Positions 10,413 through 18,535 of a DNA stretch of 64,000 nucleotides are shown piece by piece. The notes beneath the pieces were generated by a model. That model did no database searches. It had not been told where the DNA came from and worked only from the letters and a program-made list of their open reading frames with translations. Origin of the DNA: Snodgrassella alvi SCGC AB-598-O02 (lineage in GTDB: Bacteria; Pseudomonadota; Gammaproteobacteria; Burkholderiales; Neisseriaceae); assembly GCA_000725195.1 (NCBI GenBank), contig JAIL01000257.1:1-64000 (forward strand). Reading direction: 5' to 3'. Positions within the stretch are counted from its first letter, which is position 1; each line of letters starts with the position of its first letter. Both the position numbers and the translations under genes were made by a program.

Positions 10413-10657
10413 TCCCACCTCCGGTTAATTCCTAAGAATCTTTTGCACTTCATCATACCTGTTTTACCGTTATATGTTGAAAATATGATCGCTTTTTATA
10501 ATATTTTGACATTTACACCTAAAAATAATTTAACTAAACATTTAAAATATTTAATATGCATATTTTTTTATTAATACCAATTGCCAAAGCATATAAGGTC
10601 AGCCACGCAAGCCAGCGAACTGACCTCGGCGGCAGCCATGCAGTCTGATGTTGTATA

Positions 10658-11296
10658 TTATTTGTCATCATGCCAGCCTAAATAGTCTAACATAATATCA
10701 ATAGGCGGTTTTTTACTCTTTACCTGATGCAGTGCTTTAAAAACCACTTTACCCTGCTCAATTTCCGCTTTGGTCATTCTGGTTTCAACTTCTGCAAGAT
10801 TATGCGATGCTTCTCTGTCTTTAAGAATTGCAGCACTGGCAAACAAAGCCCATGCAACAGAAATATTTTTAGGCAGAATTTCGCCATTGAGTGCCATCAC
10901 TCCCAGATTGTTCATGGATTTGCCGTCACCTCTGTTCAGACCATTAAAATAATAGCCCATGGCTTTACCCCAATCCTTTTTTACACCTAATCCACGCTCA
11001 TACAATACAGCAAGATTACCATTGGCTTTTACATTGCCTTTTTTTACAGCCTGTTCGTAATATTTTGCTGCAGTAGCATAATCCTGCGGTACACCCAAAC
11101 CCATTTCATACAGCGTACCTAAACTGTTATATGCCCGTGCATCATCACTTTCATTAATGGCTTTCTGAAATAAAACTAGGGCTTTATCATATTGCCGCTT
11201 TTGAGCAGCTGCAGCGGCATCATCATAAGTCCCTGCCCAGCACATTTGTATCAAAGCAGAGCATAAACAAAATGCTATTAATATACGTCGTAACAT
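10658..11296 (-). CDS. Secreted Sel1-repeat (TPR-like) protein
   Basis: A 212-residue exported protein with a signal peptide (MLRRILIAFCLCSALIQMCWA, cleavage after about residue 21). Sel1-like repeats follow: ARAYNSLGTLYEMGLGVPQDYATAAKYYEQA, then VKANGNLAVLYERGLGVKKDWGKAMGYY, then a shorter GKSMNNLGVMALNGEILPKNISVAWALF. Sel1 repeats form alpha-helical scaffolds for protein-protein contacts, usually in the periplasm or at the envelope. The first segment (DDAAAAAQKRQYDKALVLFQKA) looks like a true TPR. No partner is suggested by the neighbours; the gene appears monocistronic. Specific function unknown. Confidence 0.85.
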   Translation of the reverse strand: MLRRILIAFCLCSALIQMCWAGTYDDAAAAAQKRQYDKALVLFQKAINESDDARAYNSLGTLYEMGLGVPQDYATAAKYYEQAVKKGNVKANGNLAVLYERGLGVKKDWGKAMGYYFNGLNRGDGKSMNNLGVMALNGEILPKNISVAWALFASAAILKDREASHNLAEVETRMTKAEIEQGKVVFKALHQVKSKKPPIDIMLDYLGWHDDK

Positions 11297-11354
11297 CTTG
11301 CAGCCTTTCCTATATAATTTTCTGCAAATTATTCCTGAAAAAGTGAATGCATTT

Positions 11355-11522
11355 TTACTGGCTTAAAATCAAACTGGTATCAGATTCCGCAGCAAGGACA
11401 TTTAGCTGGTTGATTAACATCCTTTCACCGCCATACTCTTCTACATCCAAAGCAATCCCATAATTGCGCCGGTAATTATATGCATCAGCCCATAACAACA
11501 AAGTATCATACTGTTTATATAG
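11355..11522 (-). pseudogene. Orphan coding fragment (3' end of a lost gene?)
   Basis: On the minus strand a frame of 55 codons, bounded upstream by a TGA, reads with protein-like composition (for example LLLWADAYNYRRNYGIALD and ERMLINQLNVLAAESDTSL) to a TAA. It has no initiation codon near its beginning and DNA further upstream is noncoding, so it looks like the tail of a gene whose front is gone. I do not recognise the family. Confidence 0.35.
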
Positions 11523-12132
11523 TCAGCCAGCCCCAAAAATTAATTTTAATTAAAATAATTATTCAGACCATATTAGCAAAAACCGACATTACATGATGAT
11601 TTTTTTACAGTATTAATATTTTTGTCTAAAGATCATCATGATGATTGCCATATATCAATTCTACTCAAACGTAGAGCTGATGCAAATCAAACTATTACCG
11701 AGGTTATTTTCAATACGAATCTTTATAGATATGAAGAGAATATGTTACGGCTGATACGTCCGAGAATAACTCAGATAAATTGAATTAATAAAAATCAATA
11801 TTAAGTCAAATCATATCTTCTACTACCAGCTGAAAGAGAGTATACAGTCAATCAGAATTTGATTAAGAAATGACCATTCAGGCTGCCAGAAAATCCTCAA
11901 GTAAACAGGATAACTTGAATATTTGTTAGCCAAACTTACTTTTCGGTAGACAACTATCAAATCAATAAATCTGAAACCGAAATAAGCAATACTTCATGTT
12001 AATATGCATATTTAAACAAATTCACTATAGATATCCGTTATATTAATTTCATAACAACAATGGATTCTGTTTGATTAGCATAGAAATTTTCGCCTCTTTG
12101 GCTAATAATTGCGCTTTATAGTATCAACAACA
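11523..12132. other. Spacer without a supported gene
   Basis: AT-rich. A stretch around 11630-11780 on the plus strand has an open frame with some protein-like character (RYEENMLRLIRPRITQIN) but no start or ribosome-binding site. It may be further gene debris; nothing in it can be named. Confidence 0.3.
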
Positions 12133-12777
12133 ATGACTTCTCATTATTGGTTATTTGATTTAGATAACACTTTGCATCACGCCGATGCAGGCATTTTTGC
12201 CATTATCAACCACCATATGACAGCTTATCTGGCTGAACACCTACAATTAAATCATACAGCTGCTTCTGCACTGCGACAACGATACTGGCAACAATATGGC
12301 GCTACGCTGGCCGGACTCAAACTGCATCACCCGCAAATCGATATTCAGGACTTTCTGCTTGCCAGCCATCCGCTGGAATTAATCTTGTCACAGCTCAAAC
12401 CTATGTCTAACCTGCATCAGACCTTACCTGCATTACCCGGTAAAAAAATTGTGTTATCCAACGGACCAATACATTATGTACAGGCACTTATTCAGGCAAT
12501 GCAGTTGCAAGCATATTTTCAACAGCTGATTGGTATTGATAATATTAACTACCACTACAAACCTCATCCGCGAGCTTACCAGACTGTATGCAGGCAACTG
12601 GCCATTCATCCCAGTCAATGCATTATGGTGGATGACAGTCTGGCTAACCTGCAAACAGCAAAAACATTGGGCATGCGTACCGTATGGTTTGGACAACATA
12701 CTTATCCTCAGACAGGCATTGATGTCGCCGTAGCCAATATGCCGGCACTGGCAAAAATTGGCTCGGTTTTGCTGTAA
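12133..12777 (+). CDS. HAD-superfamily hydrolase, pyrimidine 5'-nucleotidase type
   Basis: A 214-residue cytoplasmic phosphatase. HAD motifs in order: nucleophile DLDNT in YWLFDLDNTLHHAD near the N-terminus, motif II serine in KIVLSNGP, motif III lysine in HYKPHPRAY, and motif IV in CIMVDDSLANLQTAKTLGM. The layout (helical cap after motif I) fits the YjjG/SDT1-like pyrimidine 5'-nucleotidase group, which dephosphorylates UMP/CMP-type nucleotides. I chose the ATG at 12133 because DLDNT follows closely as in relatives; an in-frame TTG at 12109 is possible. Neither start has a clear ribosome-binding site. The lipoprotein gene follows 70 bases later. Confidence 0.85.
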   Translation: MTSHYWLFDLDNTLHHADAGIFAIINHHMTAYLAEHLQLNHTAASALRQRYWQQYGATLAGLKLHHPQIDIQDFLLASHPLELILSQLKPMSNLHQTLPALPGKKIVLSNGPIHYVQALIQAMQLQAYFQQLIGIDNINYHYKPHPRAYQTVCRQLAIHPSQCIMVDDSLANLQTAKTLGMRTVWFGQHTYPQTGIDVAVANMPALAKIGSVLL

Positions 12778-12847
12778 ATTCCTGTACGTCACCACCTAAA
12801 TTCACTACAATAAACATATACAACATGAAAACGAAAAGGGTGACACT

Positions 12848-13105
12848 ATGCGTGCTGGAATCTGTTTTGTCTGTGGTTTACTGGCTCTTAGTGGATGTGC
12901 ATGGGAAACTTATCAGGATGCCAGCGGGCAAACCAAATTGCGTCAGAAATATGAGCCGGGAACTCGAGTAGTTTATCAGGATGGTACTTATTCAAATAAC
13001 ATGCGTTATAACAAATTGCGTCCGGAACCGCATGCCATGAAACCAACAGTTGGTGACGTTAATGAAAAATTACCTGCTAATACCAAGTGGGAAAGCAATG
13101 AATAA
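12848..13105 (+). CDS. Small lipoprotein of unknown function
   Basis: An 85-residue protein. A short signal sequence with lipobox LSGC (Cys17) marks a lipidated, envelope-anchored product. The mature part is small, polar and tyrosine-rich (YQDASGQTKLRQKYEPGTRVVYQDGTYSNNMRYN), with a YxDxSG..., Y.DGTY pattern that suggests two short strand repeats. The ribosome-binding site AAGGGTGA is well placed. A terminator follows. I do not recognise a family. Confidence 0.8.
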   Translation: MRAGICFVCGLLALSGCAWETYQDASGQTKLRQKYEPGTRVVYQDGTYSNNMRYNKLRPEPHAMKPTVGDVNEKLPANTKWESNE

Positions 13106-13143
13106 TGGTTTCCATGAGTAAAACCAAAATACTATGAATGTTT

Positions 13144-13185
13144 CAGGTTGCCGGAATTGTCTAAAGTTCCGGCAACCTGTTTTAA
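13144..13185 (+). terminator. Terminator after the small lipoprotein gene
   Basis: A perfect 13-bp stem (13144-13156 with 13167-13179) with a 10-base loop, then TTTT. It separates this gene from glmU, whose ATG is only about 25 bases further on. Confidence 0.85.
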
Positions 13186-13205
13186 AATCTTATCCAATCT
13201 AATTT

Positions 13206-14579
13206 ATGTCAACATCAGAACTTAATATCGTTATCCTTGCCGCCGGCAAAGGCACCCGCATGTACTCCTCTCTACCAAAAGTACTCCACGAAATTGGTGG
13301 AATGAGTATGCTTAAAAGAGTTATTCATACTGCTGAAAGCCTCCATCCCGACAATATCAGCGTTGTGATTGGACATGGCAAAGAGTGTGTACGTGAAAAA
13401 ATTTGCGCTAATGTGAACTGGGTAGAACAAACTGAGCAGCTTGGTACCGGTCACGCGGTCAAAATGGCACTACCCCATCTGGCTAATCAAGGACGAACAT
13501 TGGTTTTGTATGGTGATGTTCCCCTGATTGATCAGCAAACCTTACTGGATTTACTCAGTGTCGCCGACGACGATGTCGGCTTACTGACTGATGTACTCGA
13601 CAACCCTACCGGCTATGGGCGTATTATTCGTCAGGATGGTAATGTAGTAGCCATTGTTGAAGAAAAAGACGCAACAGACAAAGAAAAGCTCATCAACGAA
13701 ATCAACACTGGCATTTTTGTGTTGCCAAACCATAAACTAATAAATTGGCTTAATGCCTTACAAAATGATAATGCCCAGCAAGAATACTATCTGACTGATG
13801 TGATTGCATTAGCGCAACAAGATCAAATACCTGTACATCCTTTGCAGGTACGTGCATCCTATTTAGCTGCCGGCGTAAATAATAAAGCTCAATTAGCACA
13901 ATTAGAACGCATCCTGCAACAACAACAAGCAACAGCATTACTGGCTGCCGGCGTTACCTTACGCGATCCGGCTCGCTTTGATCTGCGTGGAAAAATCCGG
14001 CATGGACAGGATGTTATTATCGACATTAATGTCGTACTGGAAGGTCATATAGAGCTGGGAGATAATGTAACCATTGGTGCCAATTGCGTTATCAAAAATG
14101 TTATTATCGGTTCCGGCACCACCATTCTGCCCTTTTCACATCTGGAAAACTGTAGTATTGGCAGTCATGCCAAAATTGGACCTTTTGCACGTTTACGTCC
14201 ACAATCCCAGATTGGCGATGAAGTTCACATTGGTAACTTTGTCGAAGTGAAAAATACCACCATGGGTACCGGCAGCAAGGCCAATCATCTGACTTATCTG
14301 GGCGATACCTCTATTGGCAAACACAGCAATATCGGCGCCGGCACCGTCACTTGTAACTATGATGGCGTAAATAAACACCGTACACAAATAGGTAATGAAG
14401 TACGCATTGGTTCCGGTAATATGCTGGTAGCACCACTCACCATAGGAGACCGCGCCACTACCGGAGCAGGCAGCACCATCACTCGTGACTGCCCACCGGA
14501 TCAGCTGACTGTGGCACGCAGTCGCCAGAAAACTGTTTCTGACTGGATACGTCCAGAAAAAACCAAAACCAAAAAATAA
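13206..14579 (+). CDS. glmU: Bifunctional GlmU (GlcNAc-1-P uridyltransferase / GlcN-1-P acetyltransferase)
   Basis: Makes UDP-N-acetylglucosamine for peptidoglycan and lipooligosaccharide: the C-terminal half acetylates glucosamine-1-phosphate, the N-terminal half adds UMP. At 457 residues it has the family length. The nucleotidyltransferase motif LAAGKGTRM is at residues 11-19 with the lysine of LPKVL after it. GTGHAV and YGDVPLI follow; the left-handed beta-helix hexapeptides run from about residue 250, with NYDGVNKHRTQIG near the acetyltransferase site. Little ribosome-binding sequence precedes the ATG. glmS lies 4 kb downstream with feoABC between. Confidence 0.97.
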   Translation: MSTSELNIVILAAGKGTRMYSSLPKVLHEIGGMSMLKRVIHTAESLHPDNISVVIGHGKECVREKICANVNWVEQTEQLGTGHAVKMALPHLANQGRTLVLYGDVPLIDQQTLLDLLSVADDDVGLLTDVLDNPTGYGRIIRQDGNVVAIVEEKDATDKEKLINEINTGIFVLPNHKLINWLNALQNDNAQQEYYLTDVIALAQQDQIPVHPLQVRASYLAAGVNNKAQLAQLERILQQQQATALLAAGVTLRDPARFDLRGKIRHGQDVIIDINVVLEGHIELGDNVTIGANCVIKNVIIGSGTTILPFSHLENCSIGSHAKIGPFARLRPQSQIGDEVHIGNFVEVKNTTMGTGSKANHLTYLGDTSIGKHSNIGAGTVTCNYDGVNKHRTQIGNEVRIGSGNMLVAPLTIGDRATTGAGSTITRDCPPDQLTVARSRQKTVSDWIRPEKTKTKK

Positions 14580-15239
14580 TATCCAAAGGCCGCTTTGCTG
14601 TCTCTTAGCAATATAGGCGGCCAAATCACCCTATCGGTTTAGCTGTCAGCTAAATATTATTAGACAATAAATTGAATTTGGTATCAGCAATGTCATTCTG
14701 CTGAAATGGTATTTTTAACACTAACCATGATTGCAAAACTTTCCTAAATAACTTAAACCAGCCTACAATTTTTTTATTTATAGATTCACTCGTTGCGACC
14801 AATTCAAATACCCTAAGCCCATGCCAACCGAATACGATAATCGGGCACATCAATTAACTTTTAAAGAACAAAGTTGTCTTAACTATCCGACATGAGAAAA
14901 GTTAACAAAAATAAACGATCAAACTAGCCCTGCTACTATTCTCAATCTATCTGTTTTAATGGTAAATTATTTAAATTTATCAATTTATTACATTTCCCAT
15001 ATGTGGAGAAAATAGCTTACCTATAACTAATTAGCTTTCTATTATTAGATATATATCAAAACCAGCCTATCACTGACGATGCAAAATGATAATTACCTAA
15101 GTCATTCACATGACAAAACAGTAAATCACCATTTTTAGTTAATATGATATTGACCTTAACAGGTAAAACAAATATCATATTAAATAGAAATGATTCCCAA
15201 TAAAAATAAAATCATCTCCAGTTAGAGAAAGTTAATACA
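14580..15239. other. Spacer between glmU and feoA
   Basis: About 660 bases. Near 14593-14623 GGCCGC...GCGGCC arms could form a hairpin but no T-run follows. At 14638-14654 TTTAGCTG and CAGCTAAA form a compact palindrome. A 67-codon minus-strand frame (14650-14853) lacks support and is not called. The stretch ahead of feoA is very AT-rich; TGATAATTACC near 15087 is half of a Fur-type site, but no full operator can be claimed. Confidence 0.4.
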
Positions 15240-15479
15240 GTGTCAGAACTAACTCTGGATAAACTACCACTCGGACAGAAAGCCGTTATTACCTCTTTAC
15301 TGCCTGAATCACAGCAATTTCGGTGCCGGCTACTGGCAATGGGGGTTACTCCGGGTAGCGAAGTTACCGTAATTCGCACAGCTCCACTGGGAGATCCGCT
15401 TGAAATCAGAACGCGTGGCTATTATTTATGTTTGCGTCGTAAAGAAGCTCAGGCAATCAGCGTAGTGAAAGCTCCGTAA
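15240..15479 (+). CDS. feoA: Ferrous iron transport protein FeoA
   Basis: A 79-residue cytosolic SH3-like protein that works with FeoB in Fe(II) uptake. Typical segments are LDKLPLGQKAVI, CRLLAMGVTPGSEVTVIRTAPLGDPLEIRTRGYYLCLRR and a terminal VV. It starts with GTG; AGAGAAAG upstream is a modest ribosome-binding site. Its stop overlaps the feoB start by one base (TAATG), so FeoA and FeoB are translationally coupled. Confidence 0.95.
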   Translation: MSELTLDKLPLGQKAVITSLLPESQQFRCRLLAMGVTPGSEVTVIRTAPLGDPLEIRTRGYYLCLRRKEAQAISVVKAP

Positions 15480-17794
15480 TGAAAATAGCATTAATTGGCA
15501 ATCCGAATTGTGGTAAAAGTACGTTATTCAATGCCTTAACCGGTGCCCGCCAACATGTTGGCAATTGGCCGGGAGTAACGGTAGAACGCAAAACCGGCAG
15601 CATTAAGATTAATAATCAAACGATTGATATCGTAGACTTACCGGGTAACTATGCCATTGAAAATCTGAATATCGATACTTCAGAGGATGAGCATATTGCG
15701 CGCCAGTTTATACTCAACGAACCGGATACCCTTATCGTTAACATCATCGATGCCACCAATCTGCAACGCAGCTTATATCTGACTTTTCAGCTACTGGATC
15801 TGCAGCGACCAATGCTGATTGTATTGAACATGATGGATGAGTTAAAAAATCTGGGTGAACAGATCAACATCGACCTATTATCCAGACAGCTTGATTGTCC
15901 CGTAGTCGCCGTTTCTGCTGCCAAAAAACAAGGTCTGGGTACATTAAACCAAGTATTAACAGATGCAATTAATGCGCCAACAAAGCCAGCACCATTACTG
16001 GCCACTCTGGGTAGCCAGCAGAAAGCCATCCTTAACCGGTATTTAGCCACACTGCCTGCTGACAGCTTTATCCATCAGCTGGATCAATGGTCTTTGATCG
16101 AATTGCTGCTTAACCCCGAAACTACTGAGCTGAGTACAACCGAAAATAATACCCTGCAACAGTGTCGCAACGAATTATCGGCATGGTGTAATCATGAAAT
16201 AGATGTGGCGCTGGCCAGTGCCCGTTATGATGCGATTGACCAACTCTGTCGTCGGGTTATCGAAAAACCGCGTGAAGCCAACCCGTCTCTTACCGACAAA
16301 ATAGATCGCATCACTCTGGGGCGATTTAGCGGTATTCCCTGTTTTCTGCTCATCATGTATCTGATGTTTATGTTGGCAGTTAAATTTGGTTCCGTATTTA
16401 CCGACTTTTTCGATATATTATTTGGAACGATTTTTGTTGATGGTTTAACTCATCTGCTAAGCAATATACAGGCACCCACATGGCTGACAGCCATACTGGC
16501 CAATGGCATTGGGAGTGGGATTCAGACAGTCGCCACCTTTATTCCCGTTATTGCCGCCATGTTTCTGTGTCTTTCCTTTCTGGAAGATTCCGGTTATCTG
16601 GCTCGCGCCGCTATGGTTGTTGATCGGGGAATGCGCGCGATTGGACTGCCCGGCAAAGCCTTTGTCCCTATGCTGGTCGGTTTTGGCTGTGGTGTACCCG
16701 CCATCATGGGCACACGTACCTTAGAATCAACCCGTGATCGGCTGATGTCCATCTGCATGATCCCCTTTATGTCATGTGGCGCCCGACTACCGGTTTACAC
16801 CTTGTTTGCCACCATCTTTTTTCCGCACAATGCAGCCACAGTCGTATTTAGCTTGTATCTGCTTGGCATCATCGTTGCTATAGTTACTGGATTAATACTT
16901 AAACATACCCTGCTACCCGGTGCCATCACACCATTTATCATGGAAATGCCCGCTTACCGCCTACCTACCTTGCGTGGTATGTTATATCTGACATGGTCAA
17001 GACTAAAAGGCTTTATCTTTCGGGCCGGTCAGGCTATTGTCCTGATGGTTACCGTACTTAGTCTGCTTAATTCAATTGGTACAGACGCATCCTTTGGTCA
17101 TAATAACAGCGAACAATCCGTACTGGCCGTAACCAGCCAGAAAATCACCCCTCTGTTTGAACCAATGGGTATCGAAGAAAAAAACTGGCCGGCCACCGTA
17201 GGCATTTTTACCGGTATATTTGCCAAAGAAGCCGTAATTGCCACACTCAACTCTCTGTACTCAATGGAAGCAGATAACAGTGATAATGAACCATTCAGCC
17301 TCAGTACCGGTATAGCTAAAGCGTTCAAAACCATTCCAGAAAATCTGGAGAAAATGGCTGATTCCTTTCTGGATCCGTTGGGATTAAGTGCTGTTAATCA
17401 AAACCTATCCACCGTACAACAAGAACTGGACATTACCTCAGGCACTGTATCCAAACTAGAAAACTCATTTGCCAATAGCTATGCAGCCATGGCTTATCTG
17501 ATATTTATTCTGCTTTACACACCCTGTGCTGCAGCACTGGGAACCATCTATCGTGAAACCGGTTGGCGCTGGATGCTGTTTGTCGCTAGCTGGACATTTT
17601 TTATCGGCTGGAGCTGCGCCACCTTTTATTACCAGTTTCATCTGTTAGGTCACCAAAAAACTGCCCTGTATTTTATTGGTCTGATTATTTTATTGTTTAT
17701 CTTTATTACGGCCTTAATGAAAATCATTGGACCGCGTCAGCAACAATTACCGCGCACCAGCCGACACAACAATTCAGAAAAATGCTGTCATTAA
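15479..17794 (+). CDS. feoB: Ferrous iron transporter FeoB
   Basis: Inner-membrane Fe(II) transporter with an N-terminal G protein, 771 residues. G motifs: GNPNCGKST at residues 7-15, DLPG at 53-56, NMMD at 117-120, and SAA for G5. A helical GDI-like spacer follows, then the membrane domain with two Gate motifs (LVGFGCGVPAIMGTRTLE and SCGARLPVYTLFA). The C-terminus ends in two cysteines (EKCCH). Oxygen-poor niches favour Fe(II), consistent with the anaerobic heme genes elsewhere. The membership of feoA-feoB-feoC in one operon is supported by spacing. Confidence 0.97.
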   Translation: MKIALIGNPNCGKSTLFNALTGARQHVGNWPGVTVERKTGSIKINNQTIDIVDLPGNYAIENLNIDTSEDEHIARQFILNEPDTLIVNIIDATNLQRSLYLTFQLLDLQRPMLIVLNMMDELKNLGEQINIDLLSRQLDCPVVAVSAAKKQGLGTLNQVLTDAINAPTKPAPLLATLGSQQKAILNRYLATLPADSFIHQLDQWSLIELLLNPETTELSTTENNTLQQCRNELSAWCNHEIDVALASARYDAIDQLCRRVIEKPREANPSLTDKIDRITLGRFSGIPCFLLIMYLMFMLAVKFGSVFTDFFDILFGTIFVDGLTHLLSNIQAPTWLTAILANGIGSGIQTVATFIPVIAAMFLCLSFLEDSGYLARAAMVVDRGMRAIGLPGKAFVPMLVGFGCGVPAIMGTRTLESTRDRLMSICMIPFMSCGARLPVYTLFATIFFPHNAATVVFSLYLLGIIVAIVTGLILKHTLLPGAITPFIMEMPAYRLPTLRGMLYLTWSRLKGFIFRAGQAIVLMVTVLSLLNSIGTDASFGHNNSEQSVLAVTSQKITPLFEPMGIEEKNWPATVGIFTGIFAKEAVIATLNSLYSMEADNSDNEPFSLSTGIAKAFKTIPENLEKMADSFLDPLGLSAVNQNLSTVQQELDITSGTVSKLENSFANSYAAMAYLIFILLYTPCAAALGTIYRETGWRWMLFVASWTFFIGWSCATFYYQFHLLGHQKTALYFIGLIILLFIFITALMKIIGPRQQQLPRTSRHNNSEKCCH

Positions 17795-17938
17795 CACAGA
17801 AATTTAACTGGTATTTACCCAGAATTTACCCATTCAGATAGTGATCTCCATATCTTTATCACCATCTGAATGGTCAGAATCATTAAAACAATCAACTACC
17901 GATTATTGATCATATTGAGGTACAGGAACCCAACCCCC

Positions 17939-18217
17939 ATGCTCATTACCGCCATCCGAGACTACCTTTTCAACAGAGGTCAGGCAAATTTGCAAGACTT
18001 AGCGCGTCATTTCCACATACAGGAGAGTGCTATGGAGCAAATATTGGCCTTCTGGCTGAAAAAAGGCGTTATTCAGCAATTAAATATTAATGACAATGAT
18101 TGCAGCCAAGGAAGTTGTAGCGATTGTTTTGTCTGCCCGCCGGGACTGAAAAAAATTTATCGCGCGGCCACCAACCCAGTTAAAACCATTCCCATTCAGC
18201 CAATAACAAATAGCTGA
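17939..18217 (+). CDS. feoC: FeoC-like winged-helix protein
   Basis: A 92-residue partner of FeoB. The N-terminal 50 residues form a predicted winged helix (MLITAIRDYLFNRGQANLQ, then DLARHFHIQESAMEQILAFWL). Then comes a cysteine cluster with Cys55, Cys60, Cys63 and Cys66 in CSQGSCSDCFVC, as expected for the FeoC iron-sulfur site thought to sense oxygen or iron and protect FeoB. The frame is open 23 codons further up, but the ATG at 17939 begins the domain and has AGGAA about 10 bases before it. It follows feoB by 144 bases. Confidence 0.85.
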   Translation: MLITAIRDYLFNRGQANLQDLARHFHIQESAMEQILAFWLKKGVIQQLNINDNDCSQGSCSDCFVCPPGLKKIYRAATNPVKTIPIQPITNS

Positions 18218-18535
18218 AGTGATGCTGATGATGTATAACCTAATCGTTCAAATCCATACAACCATTTGCTCAGCTACAGCCGAGCATAATCCACCATCCT
18301 TTTAGTTTAATTCTTTTTGCACAGGTCTGATAACAAGTACATACCAATCGTTACTGTGCAAAACAACTTTTTCCATTACAATTGCCCTTTCAGAATCAAA
18401 ATGGCATCATTAAGTGCGTTGGTCTGCACAATGAATTGACAACCTTGATTAAGTGGCATATTTAGCGCTCTTAACAACGCATATGTCAAACCTATTAAAC
18501 AGATCAAGACTAGCAGCATAATTAAAGGACATAGC
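18218..18535. other. Leader region of glmS
   Basis: It holds a small TGCTC/GAGCA hairpin near 18268-18287, possibly the feo terminator, and the long-range stem listed separately at 18315-18363. A minus-strand frame from about 18537 to 18376 encodes a hydrophobic N-terminus and a plausible tail (54 codons), but it overlaps the glmS start and lacks support. It may be an old gene remnant. No glmS ribozyme is present. Confidence 0.35.
18315..18363 (+). promoter_or_regulatory. Stem-loop in the glmS leader
   Basis: TTTTGCACAG (18315-18324) pairs perfectly with CTGTGCAAAA (18354-18363) around a 29-base loop, about 170 bases before the glmS ATG. No T-run follows closely. Function unknown; a 5'-UTR control element or processing site is possible. 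Confidence 0.35.

Noticed and set aside
14650..14853. 67-codon minus-strand ORF in the glmU-feoA spacer.
   Set aside because: No ribosome-binding site, no recognisable domain, and unusual composition; chance open frame or debris.
18380..18535. glmS ribozyme upstream of glmS.
   Set aside because: No ribozyme core sequence is present; the ribozyme is known mainly from Gram-positive bacteria.
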